NCBI GenBank assembly: GCA_036768485.1
Contig: JAVLUZ010000504.1
Location: 310,001 to 374,000 of the forward strand
Direction of reading: 5' to 3'
DNA from: Mermis nigrescens
Lineage: Eukaryota; Nematoda; Enoplea; Mermithida; Mermithidae
DNA: 64,000 nt
Below, one piece after another: positions 1-11,386 of the stretch. Each line of letters begins with the position of its first letter. Within the stretch, counting starts at the first letter, position 1. The translations under genes and the position numbers were made by a program. The notes under the pieces were generated by a model. The model was not told where the DNA came from, did no database searches, and saw only the letters and a list, made by a program, of their open reading frames with translations.

Positions 1-326
1 AAAAAGTTAATTTTTTCCAAATATGTTCAGTAAGGTCAGGATTATGAATCTGACTGTATGTTTTCTTCACTCCCAGTAGTTATGTAAAGTTCACACTGAA
101 AATTAAATTTACTTTCAGAGCATTGCAAAGCTTGATTTTTTCAAAATGTCCTATGTAACGTCTACGAATCTGAGCGCAAGCGTTCTTTACACACAAATAC
201 TTGCGTAAAGTTTATGCTGAAAACACTTGATCTTTCGCGTCCTTTGACAACTGTTATTATTATGGCATGTTATTGGATGTGTTTACTGACTGATTTACTC
301 AAATCATCCAAATTAAAAGTACGGTA
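1..326. repeat. Old dispersed repeat, no gene seen
   Basis: No coding exon is visible. The text resembles diverged units elsewhere in the window (about 11590-11680, 13970-14480, 20100-20545, 25250-25400 and 25740-26040) that share phrases such as 'tatgaatc...', 'gtaaagtt.aaactctg' and 'agagcattg..aaag'. This looks like a decayed tandem or dispersed family of unknown origin. Confidence 0.4.
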
Positions 327-1612
327 CTAGCAAAGAAAAATGCTCCAATGGAACAGAAAAAAGACGAATATACTCTCGATTGTGGATTACCAAGGATGTG
401 AAATAAGAGGGTCTAAGAAAAAGTCACCTAGGTATATGCCTAAAGTCGCAAAATCTGCTAAAATCAGACTTTCTCTAAGCAACGCAAAAAATTGAATTAT
501 ATTATGCGGCCTCTGAAAAAGTGTAACCTTTAAATAATTTTCAATGCTTCATATAAGAGTGTCTGAACAAGTGTTTTTTTTGTACAAGGTCCGTCTGTAC
601 ACGTACAAAGATGGTCCATAAAAGTCTTTGTACATTTTGTACACACAGATTTTCGGGTACCATAATACGGTACAGTAGCGATTTTCGTGTGGCAAAAACA
701 CTTAATCGACCTTTCGTAGTGTATTTTAGCTAATTTCTGGGTTTCTGAGGGCAAAAATTACTAATAATCGTCTCAAAACGGCGCGGAGCGCCTAAAAATT
801 TGACATTTTTCCTTTCGAAATGCAATTTCTGACATTATAAAGATGTATAGAACACACAATTACTCATTTCGGCGCGAAGCGCCGAAAATTTTGCTAAATT
901 TGAACTTTTTTGCAGTTTTGTCTTCCCAAAAGTCGTTGCACATGTACAAAAACGGTCCCAAAAAGTCTTTGTACATCGGAAAAAATCTTTGCCGAATACA
1001 AAAAAAACATTGGTATAAACATAATCAAAAATGTTTCCTTTTTGTAAATTGCTTGCAAGTTGCAACGCTGACTTGCTTCTTATCGTGATTGATAGAAAAA
1101 TAAGTCCAATAGTATTTAAAGGTGTCTTATTTTGTTATCATGAGCATTATAGCAAGCAAACCAGGCGTCAATTGATTAGTGCACACAATCGTTGCGGGCA
1201 TGCAAGTGTACATAATTACAGGTAGTCTGTTTCATGTAAGCTTACGCGTTTCCTGCTGTTTTGGACCAACAATTTCTTTGTCTTGAATGCATCGATGTTT
1301 GCTATTTCATTCAATTGGCTTGCAAAGTCTCTCCTAGTTTACTCCATCTAATTTCCCATAGCTACTGCATAGCTAACCTGCTGCTTTTTCAATCGTTTTT
1401 ATTGTTCTAATAGTTTATTTGAGTTTTCAGGCCGCAAAATATACTTAGATTTGTTGCATTGCTTAGAGGAAGTCTGATTTTTAGCAGTTTTTGAGACTTT
1501 AGGTATGTACGTAGATGGCTTTTTCCTAGTCGCCTCCTTTTACATCCTTAATAACCCATAATCCCAAGTATATTCGTCTTGTTTGTTCCATCGCAGTATT
1601 TTTCTTTGCTAG
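327..1612. mobile_element. Long-TIR DNA element flanked by TA (CTAGCAAAG termini)
   Basis: The left end reads TA|CTAGCAAAGAAAAATGC and the right end is its reverse complement followed by TA. Inverted arms of about 190 bp (327-515 and 1430-1612) share internal text such as 'agacttcctctaagcaacgc'. TA flanks suggest Tc1/mariner-type insertion. A second, better-kept copy lies at 11387-11952 and an internal fragment at about 6925-7085. No transposase is visible. Another element (569-1012) is nested inside. Confidence 0.65.
569..1012. mobile_element. Non-autonomous hAT-type element, T-run/GTACAAGG family, nested copy
   Basis: The ends are AAGTGTTTTTTTTGTAC and its inverse ...GAATACAAAAAAAACATTG. 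The flanks are gtctgaac (561-568) and gtataaac (1013-1020), a decayed 8-bp target duplication with two mismatches. The interior carries hairpin motifs at 780-792 and 871-883. The family is also seen at 39597-40038, 41006-41693 and 53048-53787, where two duplications are perfect. Confidence 0.75.
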
Positions 1613-1922
1613 TAAACATAAATATGCAAATAAGTGCTGTCGTTTTATACGTTTTAAATATCTAAATCAAAAGCGAATTGTTCGTCAAAAAATTATGAAA
1701 ATTAGAACTGAAAGTATTTCACGAATCGAAAGATTATGTTACTGTGAAAATATTAAATAGAGATCAGTGCCCGATTTCTATTCTCTCTGGCTTGAAACGA
1801 GCTCAAGCATGATCAATATAGATATCATTTAATTTCGTCGCCGTATGTTTTAATACCAGCCTTAGCTCACACAGAAAGAAACCGATGGCAGGCTTTCATC
1901 TGACCTCGTGTCTTCAAACGTT

Positions 1923-2704
1923 GAAATCGGGTTCAAGCCTGACTTAAGCCTTTTGCTAGGGCGTTAGTGCTATAACTATAGAATTTGGGATCAAACCAAA
2001 TATACCATTAGATGGAGAATTTAATACGGAATTCATTGATGTCAAATTAAAAGTCAGTGTGCCAAAGACCGGCAAGAGAAATAGTTTTTAAACGATCGGG
2101 GTGTGAACACAATTAATAAATGTCGATTTTCGATACTTATCAAAATATTTTTCACGTTTCTGTACAAAGTTTTATATCAACATCAAATGGGTCCTACTTT
2201 GGGCCTGGAAAATATTTGGTCGTTGGTCAGACTGTTTTTGTTCACGACGAGGCGCCTTGCATGCGAGCTAATGCAAACCAACATTTCTTACAGCAATCAA
2301 ACGTCGAATTTCGGGGTAATGATATTCAGCCCGGAAATTCACTCAACTTAAATGCCGCCGAAACCATTAGGCCATTCGTAAAGATGAATTCGAGGTGCAA
2401 ATACTTGCTGAAATCCAACTGGTCGATAATCATATGAAATTTCGCACAGAAACGTGGAAAATATTTGGAAAAGTCTTGAAAATCGACGTAGTCTGTTAAT
2501 TGGTTTGTGTTCATACCCAGATCATTTTGAAAGCTGTTCCTCGCACAAGTGATAGGCACACTGATTATTAATCTGGCATCAACGAATTCCGTTTCACATT
2601 CTCTATCTAATGGTATATTTGGTTTGATACCCAGCCCTATAGTTAAAGCGCTGACCCCCTAGCAAAAGGTTGCTAACCACCCGGTATGTCAAAACCGAGT
2701 TCAG
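1923..2704. mobile_element. Foldback/long inverted-repeat element
   Basis: The left arm (about 1923-2175) and right arm (about 2420-2704) are reverse complements of each other, including TTTTGCTAGGG and 'tcaaaccaaatataccatta'. The centre (about 2180-2420) is single copy here. An open frame of 105 codons crosses the centre (2120-2437, plus) but matches no family I recognise, and it partly overlaps the arms. No target duplication was identified. Confidence 0.6.
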
Positions 2705-2918
2705 TTATTAAGCAGAAATTATTCAAGACAGCACGCATCGTAGCCGTATGGGGCGGATCATAGATACTTCGCTCGATTTCTCAGGAAATATTTTGGAAAA
2801 CAAAATGCATTCTTCAGATGTTTTTCAACGTGCTCCGCCCATTAAGGTAATAAAATTTCTAATTTTTTCTTTTAAATTTGTTATTTTACAAGCAGTAAAC
2901 ACAGTGAACAGTGCAGCT

Positions 2919-3180
2919 CACACGTGGGCGTGGGTGAAGGGGATTGAGGGGTATGCACCTTCCAAGAAGGGCGAATACCCCCCAGAAACCAAAATACCCA
3001 CTCTAGGTTTCAATTTATAAAATTTTCCGCTTTTTTCGCATTTTTTTGATGTCAATGGATTGTGCTTGATGAGAAACGTTGGAAAATGGAGTTTTTCCGC
3101 AATACCACAATTTGTAAGACCATTTTTTGACCTTTGGAAAATCGTGCACCCCTCCAGAATTTCGGCGCTGCTCACTTATG
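2919..3180. mobile_element. hAT-type MITE, CAYACSTGGGC family, copy a
   Basis: Terminal repeats are CACACGTGGGCG and TGCTCACTTATG. The flanking gtgcagct occurs at 2911-2918 and 3181-3188, a perfect 8-bp target duplication. The interior has the family signature: a G-rich left part ('ggggtatgcacc', 'accaaaatacccc'), then 'tgatgagaaacgtt' and 'gacctttggaaaat'. It is non-coding. Confidence 0.9.
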
Positions 3181-3954
3181 GTGCAGCTTTTCGTCGCACC
3201 TGAGGTAGCACAGTGTTAGAACGATTGGGGGCCAGGTGCGCTGCCTAGTCCGAGTGCGCTGCCAAGTCCGAGTGCGCTGCAAGGTCCGAGTGTGCTGCCA
3301 TAGTCGAGTGCGCTGACAGGGCCAAGTGCGCTGCCAAATAAACAGCATGTAGTTACGCATGTACATAAGTAGGTACATCTGTACAATCATGCTTTTTCCT
3401 ACCGCTTTGTCTCTGAGTAGGTACGATTGATCACAGTGGAATTCATAAGCGTTTTTGGGGAGATTTTAAGAAGATCAAGACCCTAAAATGGCTAACTGAT
3501 TCCAGCAAAAAAGGATTTTTTCAGACCGACACACCAGAATTCCCAAGCTTTACGTACACAGTAATACCTTATTTTAGGCAGCCTCTTAGCAGATGTACAA
3601 TGGTTACATATTATAACTTATTGTTAGTAAGAAATATGTACTTGATGTTATTCCAATGCTGCATTTAGCTTAGATATCTATTTTCGTTTTCCGTCAACAC
3701 TTTTCGTTTGAGAATTTGTGCACATAGATAAGTAGGTATGTATGTACATGCAGACAAATGTATGCAACTATTATTCTGCTAACGAGTGATTCTTGTTCAT
3801 AAGTGACGAAAAACATTCAATTAACCGTTAAGTCGTAGGAAAATTAATTAAAAGACACGTAACACTTACTCTTCATTCTATATTTAGCGCTACTCGACTT
3901 TTCTTTCCTATGAGAAAATTTCCTGGGAAAAATGTGGCAAAATTAAGGCAAAAA

Positions 3955-4095
3955 GTGGATTAAAATTGAAAACTTTCTTCAAAAGTACCAGAAATTGAAA
4001 TAAACTCTAAATTGGCGTTTATATCAGTTTTTGAGGCCATTTTAGCCCAAAAAAGCTCAATATTTGACCCCCGCCATGATGTGCATCTCTTCATG
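3955..4095 (+). repeat. Fragment of dispersed repeat R-A
   Basis: It shares 'aattgaaaa.tttcttcaaaagt', 'accag.aattga', 'atatcagtttttgaggccattttagccc' and 'gatgtgcatct' with better copies at 31237-31470, 35425-35680, 54935-55195 and 59415-59935. It lies inside the foldback-like element. It is non-coding. Confidence 0.55.
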
Positions 4096-4285
4096 TGGTT
4101 CCGACTGTCAAGAAACCATTCCCATCCACAGCAGCCAAGAATTCAAATTTTAATTTTTTACTGTTTTCATTATGATGTGATGAATGGGAATGAGAAGAGT
4201 CAAAAGATGTGTTTTACGTGTTAACGTTAGCTTTCAACCATTTTTTCTTACTAACAATATTTTTGGGACTTTGTCGTTCTATGAG

Positions 4286-5048
4286 TATACTAAGTAATGA
4301 TTCGTAGTTGATTTCAAGCACTTTTTAAGGAAGTTGTTGTTTTTTTTCGGTTTCTTACCTCAATTTTGCAACAAAAAAACACTTCCCAATTGCGATCAGG
4401 TACATAGGTACTGTTTACATAGTTAGTCAACTGGAGAAACATCGGAAATAATGAAATAATGAATAATAATAAATAATGAATAATAATGGGAATGATAAAT
4501 ATGTGCACAAATTCTCAAACGAAAAGTGTTGACGGAAAACGAAAATAGATATCTAAGCTAAATGCAGCATTGGAATAACATCAAGGCTATCACAATTATA
4601 CGAGATGAAGCTATTCGGCTTTCTGTTTGAAGATTTTTTTACTCTCTTTAAAGTTCAAATTGAATTATTCTTACAAATGCAAAATATTAAAAGATTTTAG
4701 GTCAATAGTGCCTCTATACAGCAGAACAAAAGTGTAGTATTTTAGCTTGAGATGAATCGCATTTATTTGAAGGTAGCCGCAGATTTTTGAGCTAAAATTG
4801 CCTTGGAATTATCTTAAACCACTAAATAGCATAAATACTAAGTAATGATTCGTAGTTGATTTCAAGCACTTTTTAAGGAAGTTGTTGTTTTTTTCGGTTT
4901 CTGACCTAAATTTTGCAACAAAAAAACACTTCCCAATTGCGATCAGGTACATAGGTACTGTTTACATAGTTAGTCAACTGGAGAAACATCGGAAATAATG
5001 AAATAATGAATAATAATAAATAATGAATAATAATGGGAATGATAAATA
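4286..5048 (+). repeat. 213-bp direct duplication inside foldback element
   Basis: Positions 4286-4500 and 4835-5048 are nearly identical, starting 'tactaagtaatgattcgtag' and ending in AAT-rich 'aataatgaataataatggg'. They are separated by about 335 bp of unrelated text. Confidence 0.75.
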
Positions 5049-5333
5049 TTGAAATAATAAAAATAATAATGATGAAATAAAATAATAATGCGCACGCAAA
5101 GCGGTAATATCTGTCTGGCAGCGCACTCGGCCCTATCAGCGCACTCGACTATGGCAGCTCACCTGACCTCGGCAGCGCTCTCGGACTTGGCAGCGCACTC
5201 GATATAGGCAGCGCACTCGGCACCGACCCTGTTAGAACGATTCGTATATTGAAAATTTCCAGCTTTTCTGATGGAGCAGAATTTTTTGTTTTTCCGTGTA
5301 TTACCTTAACTTTTAAAAGAACCTCGTCCCTAC

Positions 5334-5716
5334 CTGTCAACAGCAATTACAGACACAGTCAACGTGCTACAGTAGATGTTGATGCCTGGAAAAGCCTGAG
5401 CCAATTTGCAAAATATTGCTCCGTGCACGAATTCGATCTGATAGGTCGGAAGCCATAAAAGTGGAATCCAAATGGCGCCAAGCAAAAAGTTAGATAAGGC
5501 CAGGTTCACCAAAAAAACATTGCGCGTCGTACGCATTTTCCGATTACTAATTACAATATAAATCACCAACCCGTTACCAAACAATCCGAGGAGGGTAATG
5601 ATTGCGTAAGCCACAGTAAAGCCAACAATTTCCGGCGCCGTAAATGGTTTGGTCATGATAATTTCGCGCAAACACTGCGCCCATTCCGTGAAACTATTGT
5701 TTGAACAATCGGCCAT
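5334..5716 (-). CDS. Rhodopsin-class neuropeptide receptor, NPY/NPF-like, first coding exon(s)
   Basis: This exon encodes residues 1-127 plus two bases of codon 128 of a class A GPCR. The N-terminus has an N-glycosylation sequon (N6-N-S). TM1 is about residues 30-56 with the conserved N1.50 in LFGNG. The intracellular loop RKMRTTRN leads into TM2 (about 66-88), and TM3 starts at C103, the conserved disulfide cysteine. The exon ends in VSVIAVDR with donor AG|GTAGGG, an intron inside the DRY codons as in many GPCR genes. The loop-1 and TM3 text (GINIYCSTLTVS) resembles invertebrate NPY/NPF receptors; the ligand is inferred only. Oddly, the near-invariant TM2 aspartate D2.50 is N76 (codon AAC). 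No later exon is recognisable at 1-5333. The frame stays open upstream to about 5737, but M5716 is the first ATG. Confidence 0.8.
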
Positions 5717-6883
5717 ACTTAAATACTTCAAAAGCAAAGGAGCAGCGAATTTTATGACGCAAATTTTCGGCGAGCTGACAATTGCTAGTTTTAATTCAAG
5801 TCGATCTATGTACTTTCGAAATGACGAATGCCAGTACGCCTCGGTTTCAGGTTACGAACATGATTTTTCTGAACACCACATATTTCACCAAGACAAAGTT
5901 AAGCTGCTCGACGTTATCGGCAAAATATCATAATTAAAATTGATAATTCGTGTATCGGAATTTGTTTCAATTCCGAATTTAAAGTTTCGCATAAAATTCC
6001 TTAGTGTCATATATATGTCATTAATTAAGTGTGCAAACGGAATTTATTCAAAAAATTTTAGACAAATTCAAATGCCTCACAATTTTTGAACGAAATTGTA
6101 TCACCAATTCATCGGTCAGATTAATATAAAATCGCGTGGCTGAAAAAAGCTTTAAAATCGGCATTACATCTGCAACTTGCAAGGATATATAAATAGGTCC
6201 TAAGAAAAAAATACAGTTGTCTTACTTTATACGAGGTAATGAAGTTTCAGGCAAAGGTTACATCCGGATTACAATGATCGCTTTAGCTTATACACAAGAG
6301 CAAAAGGATCGCTTGGTAGGGTAGTCGATTCAGTTCGCAAGGAAGTCGTCCAGATTTAAAAAAATGACAAGGCTATAAAAAATAATAAATCCTGTTTATT
6401 GAGCCTTATTATTCCTTCAGACGCTATCCCAACAAATTTTCAACATTTAGTATGTACTGTTTCGTAATAAGCCAAAGTCTGCAAATGCTGATGTTTTTCA
6501 GCAGTTTGCAGCTTCCTAATCACTAATTAAAACATTTGAGCCGGTTCATGAAGTATAGGCGCAAAGCAAATGCTTTCAAGCGGCCGCCCAGAAATAATTC
6601 AGCATAATAAATGTCTCATGACAAATCGTGAAGGCGAATATTTTTTCAAATCTTTGTAGCGAAGTTACTTGAGAACATTTAAAAAGTAATCTGGCTGAAA
6701 AAGCCTAGAATGCAATTAATTGTTATAGAGGAATGTCATGAAAAGTGCATTTTAACGCAGCTTTAGGAGCCTAAAGCGCGAATCTATTATGCCGCAGGTT
6801 CAACCGTGGGAATAAGGAATCTGTGATGTAGATAAAGTTTCACAGAAACAATGCTGCTTTAAAGCATGCCGCACCATCATACA
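5717..6883. other. No gene seen; possible 5' region of the GPCR gene
   Basis: AT-rich single-copy-looking sequence with no recognised repeat family or coding similarity. It lies directly upstream of the receptor start on the minus strand, so 5' UTR or promoter sequence may be here, but I see no distinct element. Confidence 0.3.
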
Positions 6884-7455
6884 TGATCTGGGGGGTGGGT
6901 TTCAACCCCCAGAAAGACTTTTTCTAAGCAACGCAAAAAATCGAAGTATATTCTGAGGACTGCAGATTGAAATAAACTATTGAACTAAAAAACGATTGAA
7001 AAAGTAGCAAGTTAGCTATGCAGTAACTATGGAAAAGTAGATGGAGTAAAGTAGGAGCAACTTTGTAAGCCAATTGAATGGAATAACACCCCCAGAAGAA
7101 TTATCACCCCCAACAAAAAATTTTTCACAACCCCCAGAATTGGCGATTTTTTGAAAGTTCCCAAAACTTTTCTAAAAATTTGAAAAAAGATTCTTTTTTA
7201 AGCTTTTTAGCTATCTATTTGCTCAAAAGTGCCAAACTTTCAGCCTTTCGCGCTATTATACTCATGTTTTTACTATATTTAGTTCAATTTGTTCCGACTT
7301 TTTTGTTTTTTCTCGATCGTTTTTATGTTTTTATGCTCTAGAAAGAGAGAACATCGTCAGGAACGCTGAAAAATGATGCTTTTGACGCGTGCCTACCATT
7401 TTTGGACCCAAAAAGGCACTTTATAATTTCACTCCCCCAGAATTCCCATGATGTG
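6884..7455. mobile_element. R-G family element with an embedded fragment of the CTAGCAAAG family
   Basis: It starts CATGATCTGGGGGG and ends CCAGAATTCCCATG. The interior carries 'gctatctatttgctcaaaagtg', 'tcgcgctattatactcat', 'gctctagaaagaga.catcgtcag' and 'ggacccaaaaaggcactttata', shared with 49413-50203, 50404-50760, 55240-55575 and 56940-57287. Positions 6925-7085 instead match the inner part of the 327-1612 element, inverted. No clear target duplication. Confidence 0.55.
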
Positions 7456-7941
7456 CATGTATGCGCACCACTCAATTTTCTTATAGGTCAATAGAATAAA
7501 TTATTCAGATATAAGATACAGTTGATCAGGGATTAAGATTAAAGCCCTTGTAATGCTCCCGATTGTACTAAGAATGAGCTTGTAATGGATATTGGCAAAA
7601 CGACCGTCAATGTAAAATATCCGATTTATGTGTCCAAGTGAAACTGAATCGACAATAAGCGAAACTAACTCATTAAAATAAGAATTGCATTTAGATTGCA
7701 TCACTGATTACACCATTAAGGAAAGACGTTTCGGGCATTAATATTTGATAAAGTTAAACCATATTCTGCACAGAAGGTCAAGCAATAGCATATAGCAAGT
7801 ACAATATATGCAAATGACACTCAGGAGCTTGTGCAATTGCTTTCAAAGCTTAGCTTAAAGCAATTGCACTGAAGGCATTTAACTGAAAATACAAAATACT
7901 CTTTCTCGTTCAACGTAAAGAAAAAATGCCGCTACTTAAAT

Positions 7942-9316
7942 CAGAAGGTAGCCAGGATTTTGGTTCGGGGGTATACACTAAATTTTTAAGACTACATAGT
8001 TTTGCATTGAATGCTATTAACCTTATGTACAGTAAAACCGAGTTTTCCGACCTTTAATAGTATAGCCTAGCTAATTTATGGGTTTCTGATGATCAAAAAT
8101 ACAAAAGGTGCTAAACGGTGCGAAGCGCCGAAATTTTTAGAAATTTTTATAATGTTATGTTGAATTTAGTACGGAAATCATAAGTGGCGCAAAGAAATTT
8201 AGTAATTTTTTACCGTCTTTAACATTTGGTATCTCTGTGAATACTATTAGTCTGATAGAGAAGAAAATTATCAAATTTGTACAAAACAACTTTGACAGTT
8301 CAAGCCTACAAGGAAAACTGCTAATTACTCCTTAAAATGAAGATATGTTGACTGATTTAGGCTTTTAAATGCAATCCTGCAGCTTTACAAAAAGAAATAA
8401 CAGTAACCGACGGCGCTATGCGCCGGAAAATTTTGATTTCTCTTTAAATTCAATTTATATCGCTTAAATCATACATAACAGACAAGCTAATTCCGGAAGC
8501 GCTCCTCCTAAAAATCCTTGTACACGTACAAAGAGATTTTACGGCTGGGGGATCTGGTGTAGCGCGCTCAAGCGCCAAAGCGAAGTCTGGATCAGAGCCC
8601 CGGAGAATTTTGTAAAAAAAGCACATTTTGTTAAATAGTAATCCCGGGTCTGAATTAAGCCCAAAAACACTTAAAATTGATGAACACCTACATTGCACAA
8701 AAGTTCTGAACTGAAATGCGTTTTTCGACCTCTGATAAGCTAACAGAGGTCGAAAAACGTATTTCAAGTATATAGCGCTGCAATGGGTCGCTGCCAAAAA
8801 CACATAGAAAGATATAAAAATAAAAAATTTGTTCTTACCGTTTTTAGGCCCATTTGTGGCCTTCTTATCAACAAGACGTAGTTCAAAAAAACAGAAAATG
8901 CACAAAAGCAAGAAAATTTGGCCATTCATTTCATTTAAAATAGGTTCATGTGTCCTTGTAAAGAAAGACAGACACAGCAGAGAATAGACAAACTGGTGCG
9001 CAATCATTTTCTCACTTTTACTATTATGCTCAACAAGCATGCGCAGTTTCATTAAACGAACAAATGGTGCATTAAATCACTAAAGGTATGTGAAGTGCTG
9101 GATTATTTTAGCTGATTCTATCTTTTAAACTTATTGGATCTAAATATATAGCAATAAATAATAAGGAAATGGCGCGTAGCGCCGGAAAATTTTGACGTTT
9201 TTGCCTTTTTGAACCCAATTTTCTGCACACAATCATTGCACCAGAAAAATCAACAAAATTTCTAAAAAATTTTAGGGGGCATATGCCCCCTATGCCCTCC
9301 CCTGACTACATCCTTG
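7942..9316. mobile_element. hAT-type element, 1.4-kb family, copy 1
   Basis: Ends are CAGAAGGTAGCCAGG and the inverse CCTGACTACATCCTTG. The perfect 8-bp flank acttaaat is at 7934-7941 and 9317-9324. It is a homologue of 46666-48120, sharing the left subterminal text (ggttcgggggtatac), internal hairpins (8411, 9171), a near-palindrome at 8517 and the terminal 'gggggcatatgccccc'. A 200-codon minus frame (8450-9052) is partly kept in the other copy (47309-47885, in two frames). It resembles no transposase I know. Confidence 0.85.
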
Positions 9317-9324
9317 ACTTAAAT

Positions 9325-11386
9325 GTTTGCCCGATAATTTGAATAATTGTTTTTTGTATTAAATGTGCGGTTACCTTATACCGCGTCATTTGTTACTACT
9401 AGAAAATTAGCGACGTGCTCAGGGATACTGTACCCAAATATATATGTAAACGTGTACGTACATATAATTTGGGTACCTAAAGAACAATTTAGCTTAATCG
9501 TGTTTGAAATCCGGCATAACGAAGCACGCTTAATGGAGCGCAGCTCAAAGGAGAGCAACATAAAAAAGTTCAGGGAAAAATATGATAAGACTAACCTAAT
9601 CATAAGGAGAGGTACGTGACAAACTTGTAAATTTTTTATCGTAAACCCGGTAAAATGCATCCATCCCGGTCAAGCTGGCTAAAAAAGCTTGGAGCAACAT
9701 ATAGAAAAATGGTACCTAACAAAACGCCCGTTGAAAATGGTGCTTCTAAATCTTTGTCGGCTTTTTCTTTGAGCGTCGACTCGACTCCCTGGCGACCATG
9801 ATGACTGAATACGGCGAAAGCTTAAGAAACCGTACTTTTTTTAATGAGCACCGACAAAATTAAAAAAAGACCAATAATAGTCGAAAGCGACGACAGTAAA
9901 GAAGATTAACGGAAGTGCGAAATTATTGCACGTGTTAAGCCATTATTCAACGTTATCACGAATGGACAATGCGCCAATCGAATCCCGACCGCAACAATCG
10001 TTTCTCGTTGTTTACGGGCCATTTTTGATTTCAGTCCTTCGATAAATAGAACACGCCGCGCTGGGGGCATTTTTGGATCGAAAAGAATGATGACAAAGTT
10101 GAAAAAATGACCACGCGAAATTATCTCCGAAAGGCATAAATGCCCAAACGGATCATTAATCCACTTAAGCGTATCAACGAAATTTAGCATTTGTGCATAA
10201 ATGAATTCAATAAAAAATAAAAAAGTCGCTCGGAGCACGAAGAATCGTCGTCCGATTTAGGGACGATGGCGTCGCGCGTACAGTAATGTGGTAAAATTTC
10301 GCTACATGTTATCCAATTGGGCCAAAAAATAATTCAATCGGGCGATCGAAACGCTAAACGCTTCGACCCAAGGAAATGCATGTAGCAATGGATGGGCTTT
10401 AGAAGCTCTTCCAAAATGAAAATTGAAAAAAGTGCAAATTCCTGGCTATGCAAGTGCCGTAAAAACAAAAGCCGAACCTTAATTAACCATGGGAATTCGA
10501 ATGCGATTTTTATGCCGGAAGCAATAATTTATGTTCCAATCTGACCTCATTTGTATTCTGTTGGATAGGGCAGACATACGAAAAAATTAAAGAAGTATAG
10601 AATTTCAGATTACGTAGAAAAACAAGCCTGTCGTACCTAGCACAGGGCCCGAAATAAATCAATCAGGAACGATAAACCATACCGAGGCGCGTGTGGGTTA
10701 TGTCAGCAAAGGTGATATGTACTTTTCTCCCACTAGGTCAAGCAAGATTTCGCATGCACTCTAGGAGGTAGGTACCTACTTGTTGTATCTGACGTTATTA
10801 AATTATTTTTCCTTCTTCCCCTATCCCTAAAATCCCTATTAATCACAAAGTCGAAATCTTTCCCTAACTTCGCCAAGAAAGCAAACTTGACGGTAACAAT
10901 TAATCCAAGCCAGAAACAGCTGACTTTAGTTCTGCTGTAACTCAGTTCCGTCGAATGGGCTTATGCCAAATAGTTTGCCACAATTAGATGATTATCTTTC
11001 AAATTCTATTTAATTGTACGAATAAAAACAAAAAATTCATTAAAATGCGCATTTGTATCTTACATTGAAAATGCGAGAATTTATCCATCTTAAATAATTT
11101 AAGTAGGTACTCGATTCCTAATAGCTTCTTTCCAAAGAACCAACTGGCACCAGAACTCCTTTAGAAGAGCCATTTAAATCCGACAGAATCGGACATGCAT
11201 TAATTTTCTGAACTTAACTGCCAAATCCTTATCTCTGAAGCACTTACCGTGCACTACAGCTGCTCTAATTATGCACCTATTGTTTTATTCTACTTACTAT
11301 TATTTCCGTTCTCTTTTAATCTAGCATACCTAGTTTTCAAACGCCGAACAAACTCGAAGATATAGAGAAACTCCATCTCGCTCGTA
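9325..11386. other. Mostly single-copy stretch; one unidentified candidate exon
   Basis: No repeat family recognised. Base use from about 9720 to 10500 is richer in G+C and CpG than the neighbouring text, as in the coding exons of this window, so a host exon may be hidden here. See the 9906-10238 entry. Confidence 0.3.
9906..10238 (-). CDS. Unrecognised open frame, possible exon
   Basis: This is a 110-codon open frame on the minus strand in a locally GC-richer, non-repetitive segment. The predicted peptide has an aromatic and hydrophobic N-terminal stretch (FLFFIEFIY), a second hydrophobic stretch (FFNFVIILF) followed by a basic segment (KMPPARR), then a mixed C-terminal half. I do not recognise the family. 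Splice sites were not resolved and the frame could be open by chance. Confidence 0.25.
   Translation of the reverse strand: MLRATFLFFIEFIYAQMLNFVDTLKWINDPFGHLCLSEIISRGHFFNFVIILFDPKMPPARRVLFIEGLKSKMARKQRETIVAVGIRLAHCPFVITLNNGLTRAIISHFR

Larger units (their letters stand above)
3227..5229. mobile_element. Foldback-like element with minisatellites in its inverted ends
   Basis: Both ends consist of degenerate minisatellites in opposite orientation: 'gccaagtccgagtgcgct' units at 3231-3340 and 'agcgcactcgg' units at 5110-5225. A further inverted pair is 3647-3725 against 4508-4583. The whole is flanked by a direct repeat tgttagaacgatt (3214-3226 and 5230-5242). A 213-bp direct duplication lies inside (4286-4500 and 4835-5048). 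No transposase is visible. The 13-bp flank is longer than usual for foldback elements, so part of it may be chance or target preference. Confidence 0.65.

Noticed and set aside
2120..2437. 105-codon frame as a gene
   Set aside because: It overlaps both arms of an inverted-repeat element and resembles no family; base use is like the background.
5149..5346. Minus frame overlapping the GPCR exon end
   Set aside because: It runs through the splice donor into minisatellite sequence in a different frame from the receptor.
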